Positions 63,033 through 64,000 of a stretch of 64,000 nt of DNA are shown here, one piece after another. The stretch covers positions 62,001 through 126,000 of the forward strand of contig NZ_QFWJ01000004.1 in NCBI RefSeq assembly GCF_003336805.1, given 5' to 3'. Source of the DNA: Marinospirillum perlucidum. GTDB lineage: Bacteria; Pseudomonadota; Gammaproteobacteria; Pseudomonadales; Halomonadaceae. The position numbers were made by a program, and so were the translations under genes. Positions within the stretch are counted from its first letter, which is position 1. Each line of letters begins with the position of its first letter. The notes under the pieces were generated by a model. It was not told where the DNA came from. It saw nothing but the letters and a program-made list of their open reading frames with translations, and made no database searches.

Positions 63033-63541
63033 TCGTGAAACTCGATGGCCTTAACCTGCCAGACGGAGCGGTTGTAATGCATTTCCGAATGCAGTTGGGG
63101 GTAAGCATCGAAGGGGTAGATGATAAAAATCGGGCCACGATCACGAATGCGCAGATAGCGATCATTTTTTTTCAGGGCCAGGATGACCGGATACTCCATG
63201 AAATCCGCTACTGGCAGGCGAGCCTGGTAGCCATTCAAGGCCGTGACCGTCATCCAGGTGGCGTCTTCTGCACCCACTGTTTCCACCAGGGCTCGACCCA
63301 GGGGGCCGGTGTAGTCATTGACTTCTTCGGTCCAGGGGGTAAGCGTTTGCGTGGTTTGTTGCTCCAGACTTTCCAGCAGGGCCCGATCGAAATGAGCTTC
63401 TTCTCCCTGGTTGGTGACCTGCAAGGGACCGGTGACCTTGAGCAGTACCCGGCCCTGGGGCTCAGGCAGTTCACCTGCCTGAAGCAGACCTGTGCTAGTC
63501 AGCAGTAGAGCCAAACCGGAAGAAAGCAGTAGACGCAGCAT
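63029..63541 (-). CDS. Periplasmic molybdopterin-oxidoreductase-fold protein
   Basis: Exported protein of 170 aa from ATG 63541, with AAGGG upstream (the frame extends 60 bases further without a good start). Signal peptide ends near TGLLQA. The mature domain (GRVLLKVTGPLQVTNQG, TWMTVTALNGYQARLPVADF, RIRDRGPIFIIYPFDAYPQL) resembles the oxidoreductase molybdopterin-binding fold but lacks the cofactor-binding Cys of YedY. It is translationally coupled to the kinase and probably acts as its periplasmic sensing partner. Confidence 0.75.
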   Translation of the reverse strand: MLRLLLSSGLALLLTSTGLLQAGELPEPQGRVLLKVTGPLQVTNQGEEAHFDRALLESLEQQTTQTLTPWTEEVNDYTGPLGRALVETVGAEDATWMTVTALNGYQARLPVADFMEYPVILALKKNDRYLRIRDRGPIFIIYPFDAYPQLHSEMHYNRSVWQVKAIEFHE

Positions 63542-63633
63542 TGTCTGTACCCTTGAAGGAGTGAAAATGTTATTTTTGCATGAAATAGTGTCTTGCTGCA
63601 TCCCTCTTAGTATCTACGCTTAAGGAGTTTTTT

Positions 63634-64000
63634 ATGCCTTTAACTGCAGTGATTACCGGAGCCAACCGAGGCATCGGCCTGGCCCTGGCCCGTCATTATG
63701 CCCAAGCAGGCTGGCAGCTAGTGGGTGTCTGCCGGGAAACCTCTGCCGATCTGAACGAAGTGGCCAACCGGGTGATCACGGGTGTGGATATTACTGCGGA
63801 AGAGGACGTGAAGCGTCTGGCCGGGGAGTTGGAAGGCACTGCCATTGATCTGTTGATCAATAATGCCGGGCTTTTGGCCGATGAGCGTCTGGGTGAGCTG
63901 GATTTTGCCTCCCTGGCACGCCAGATGGAAATCAACGCCTATGGTCCCTTGCGGGTGACCGAAGCCTTGTTACCGCTTTTACATCAGGGCAGCAAAATCG
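63634..64000 (+). CDS. Short-chain dehydrogenase/reductase (3' end outside window)
   Basis: NAD(P)-dependent SDR, cut by the right edge after about 122 residues. Visible are the cofactor loop TGANRGIGLALARHYA (TGxxxGxG), the NNAG motif in LLINNAGLLAD and the structural Asn in EINAYGPLRV; the Ser-Tyr-Lys active site would lie beyond the edge. AAGGAG precedes the ATG. Substrate unknown. Confidence 0.9.
   Translation, partial: MPLTAVITGANRGIGLALARHYAQAGWQLVGVCRETSADLNEVANRVITGVDITAEEDVKRLAGELEGTAIDLLINNAGLLADERLGELDFASLARQMEINAYGPLRVTEALLPLLHQGSKI

Noticed and set aside
1-64000. tRNA, rRNA, CRISPR or prophage
   Set aside because: I found no cloverleaf-like segment, rRNA-like sequence, evenly spaced direct repeats with spacers, integrase or phage structural genes.

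Overview
The window reads as chromosomal DNA of a free-living, flagellated gammaproteobacterium, probably an Oceanospirillales-type aquatic organism. I infer this from the gene set (sigma-54-type flagellar promoters, NhaB, KefB-like exchanger, SulP carrier, MetR/MetE, QseBC-type two-component systems) and from uniform base composition; I cannot name the species. I saw no rRNA, tRNA, CRISPR array, prophage or complete insertion sequence. Coding is dense and most genes start with a readable Shine-Dalgarno sequence.

Layout. 1-7848: cellulose operon bcsA (5' end outside the window)-bcsB-bcsZ-bcsC. 7853-11077: MFS carrier, a small DUF2892 membrane protein and NhaB. 11352-14642: a SulP anion carrier with a candidate sigma-54 promoter, a universal stress protein, and a convergent PII-like/CBS pair. 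14828-17380: small lipoprotein, DUF1653 protein, CPA2 exchanger and a YqcC-like protein. 17607-28677: flagellar rod/hook genes flgBCDE and flgFGHIJKL, each block preceded by a sigma-54-type promoter. 28697-32633: purEK, a Dps-like protein, DUF501 and small proteins. 32675-40365: an RND pump pair, then metR divergent from metE with two MetR boxes. 40356-49318: two PLP aminotransferases, an amidase, a haem-sensor diguanylate cyclase, dgkA, a PepSY protein, a ferric-reductase-like flavoprotein and an adenylate cyclase. 49463-53380: two-component pair plus a PhoD-like metallophosphatase. 53340-61453: a redox module, dsbD-response regulator-sensor kinase divergent from tlpA-DUF4266-DUF3570-apbE-ubiA. 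61629-64000: a sensor kinase translationally coupled to a periplasmic molybdopterin-fold protein, then the start of an SDR gene.

The most interesting stretch is 53340-61453. The control region between dsbD and tlpA carries four CTTAA-type hexamers repeated every 11 bp, with a fifth 33 bp further on in the same register. This is the layout expected for a QseB/PmrA-type regulator, and one is encoded in the dsbD operon. The DUF3570 barrel has a D-x-x-T-G-A-S stretch resembling sites flavinylated by ApbE. The adjacent ApbE homologue lacks an export signal and has replaced the usual metal-ligand Asp/Thr. A short lipoprotein ending in a Gly/Cys-rich tail lies between them. Together these suggest a two-component-controlled envelope redox (thiol plus flavin) system.

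A second theme is c-di-GMP: BcsA carries a PilZ domain, there is a haem-linked GGDEF protein, and a PilZ-like protein lacks the ligand motifs. A third is a pair of diverged, MITE-like inverted-terminal-repeat elements (9365-9480 and 61452-61645) whose ends coincide with stop codons of flanking genes.
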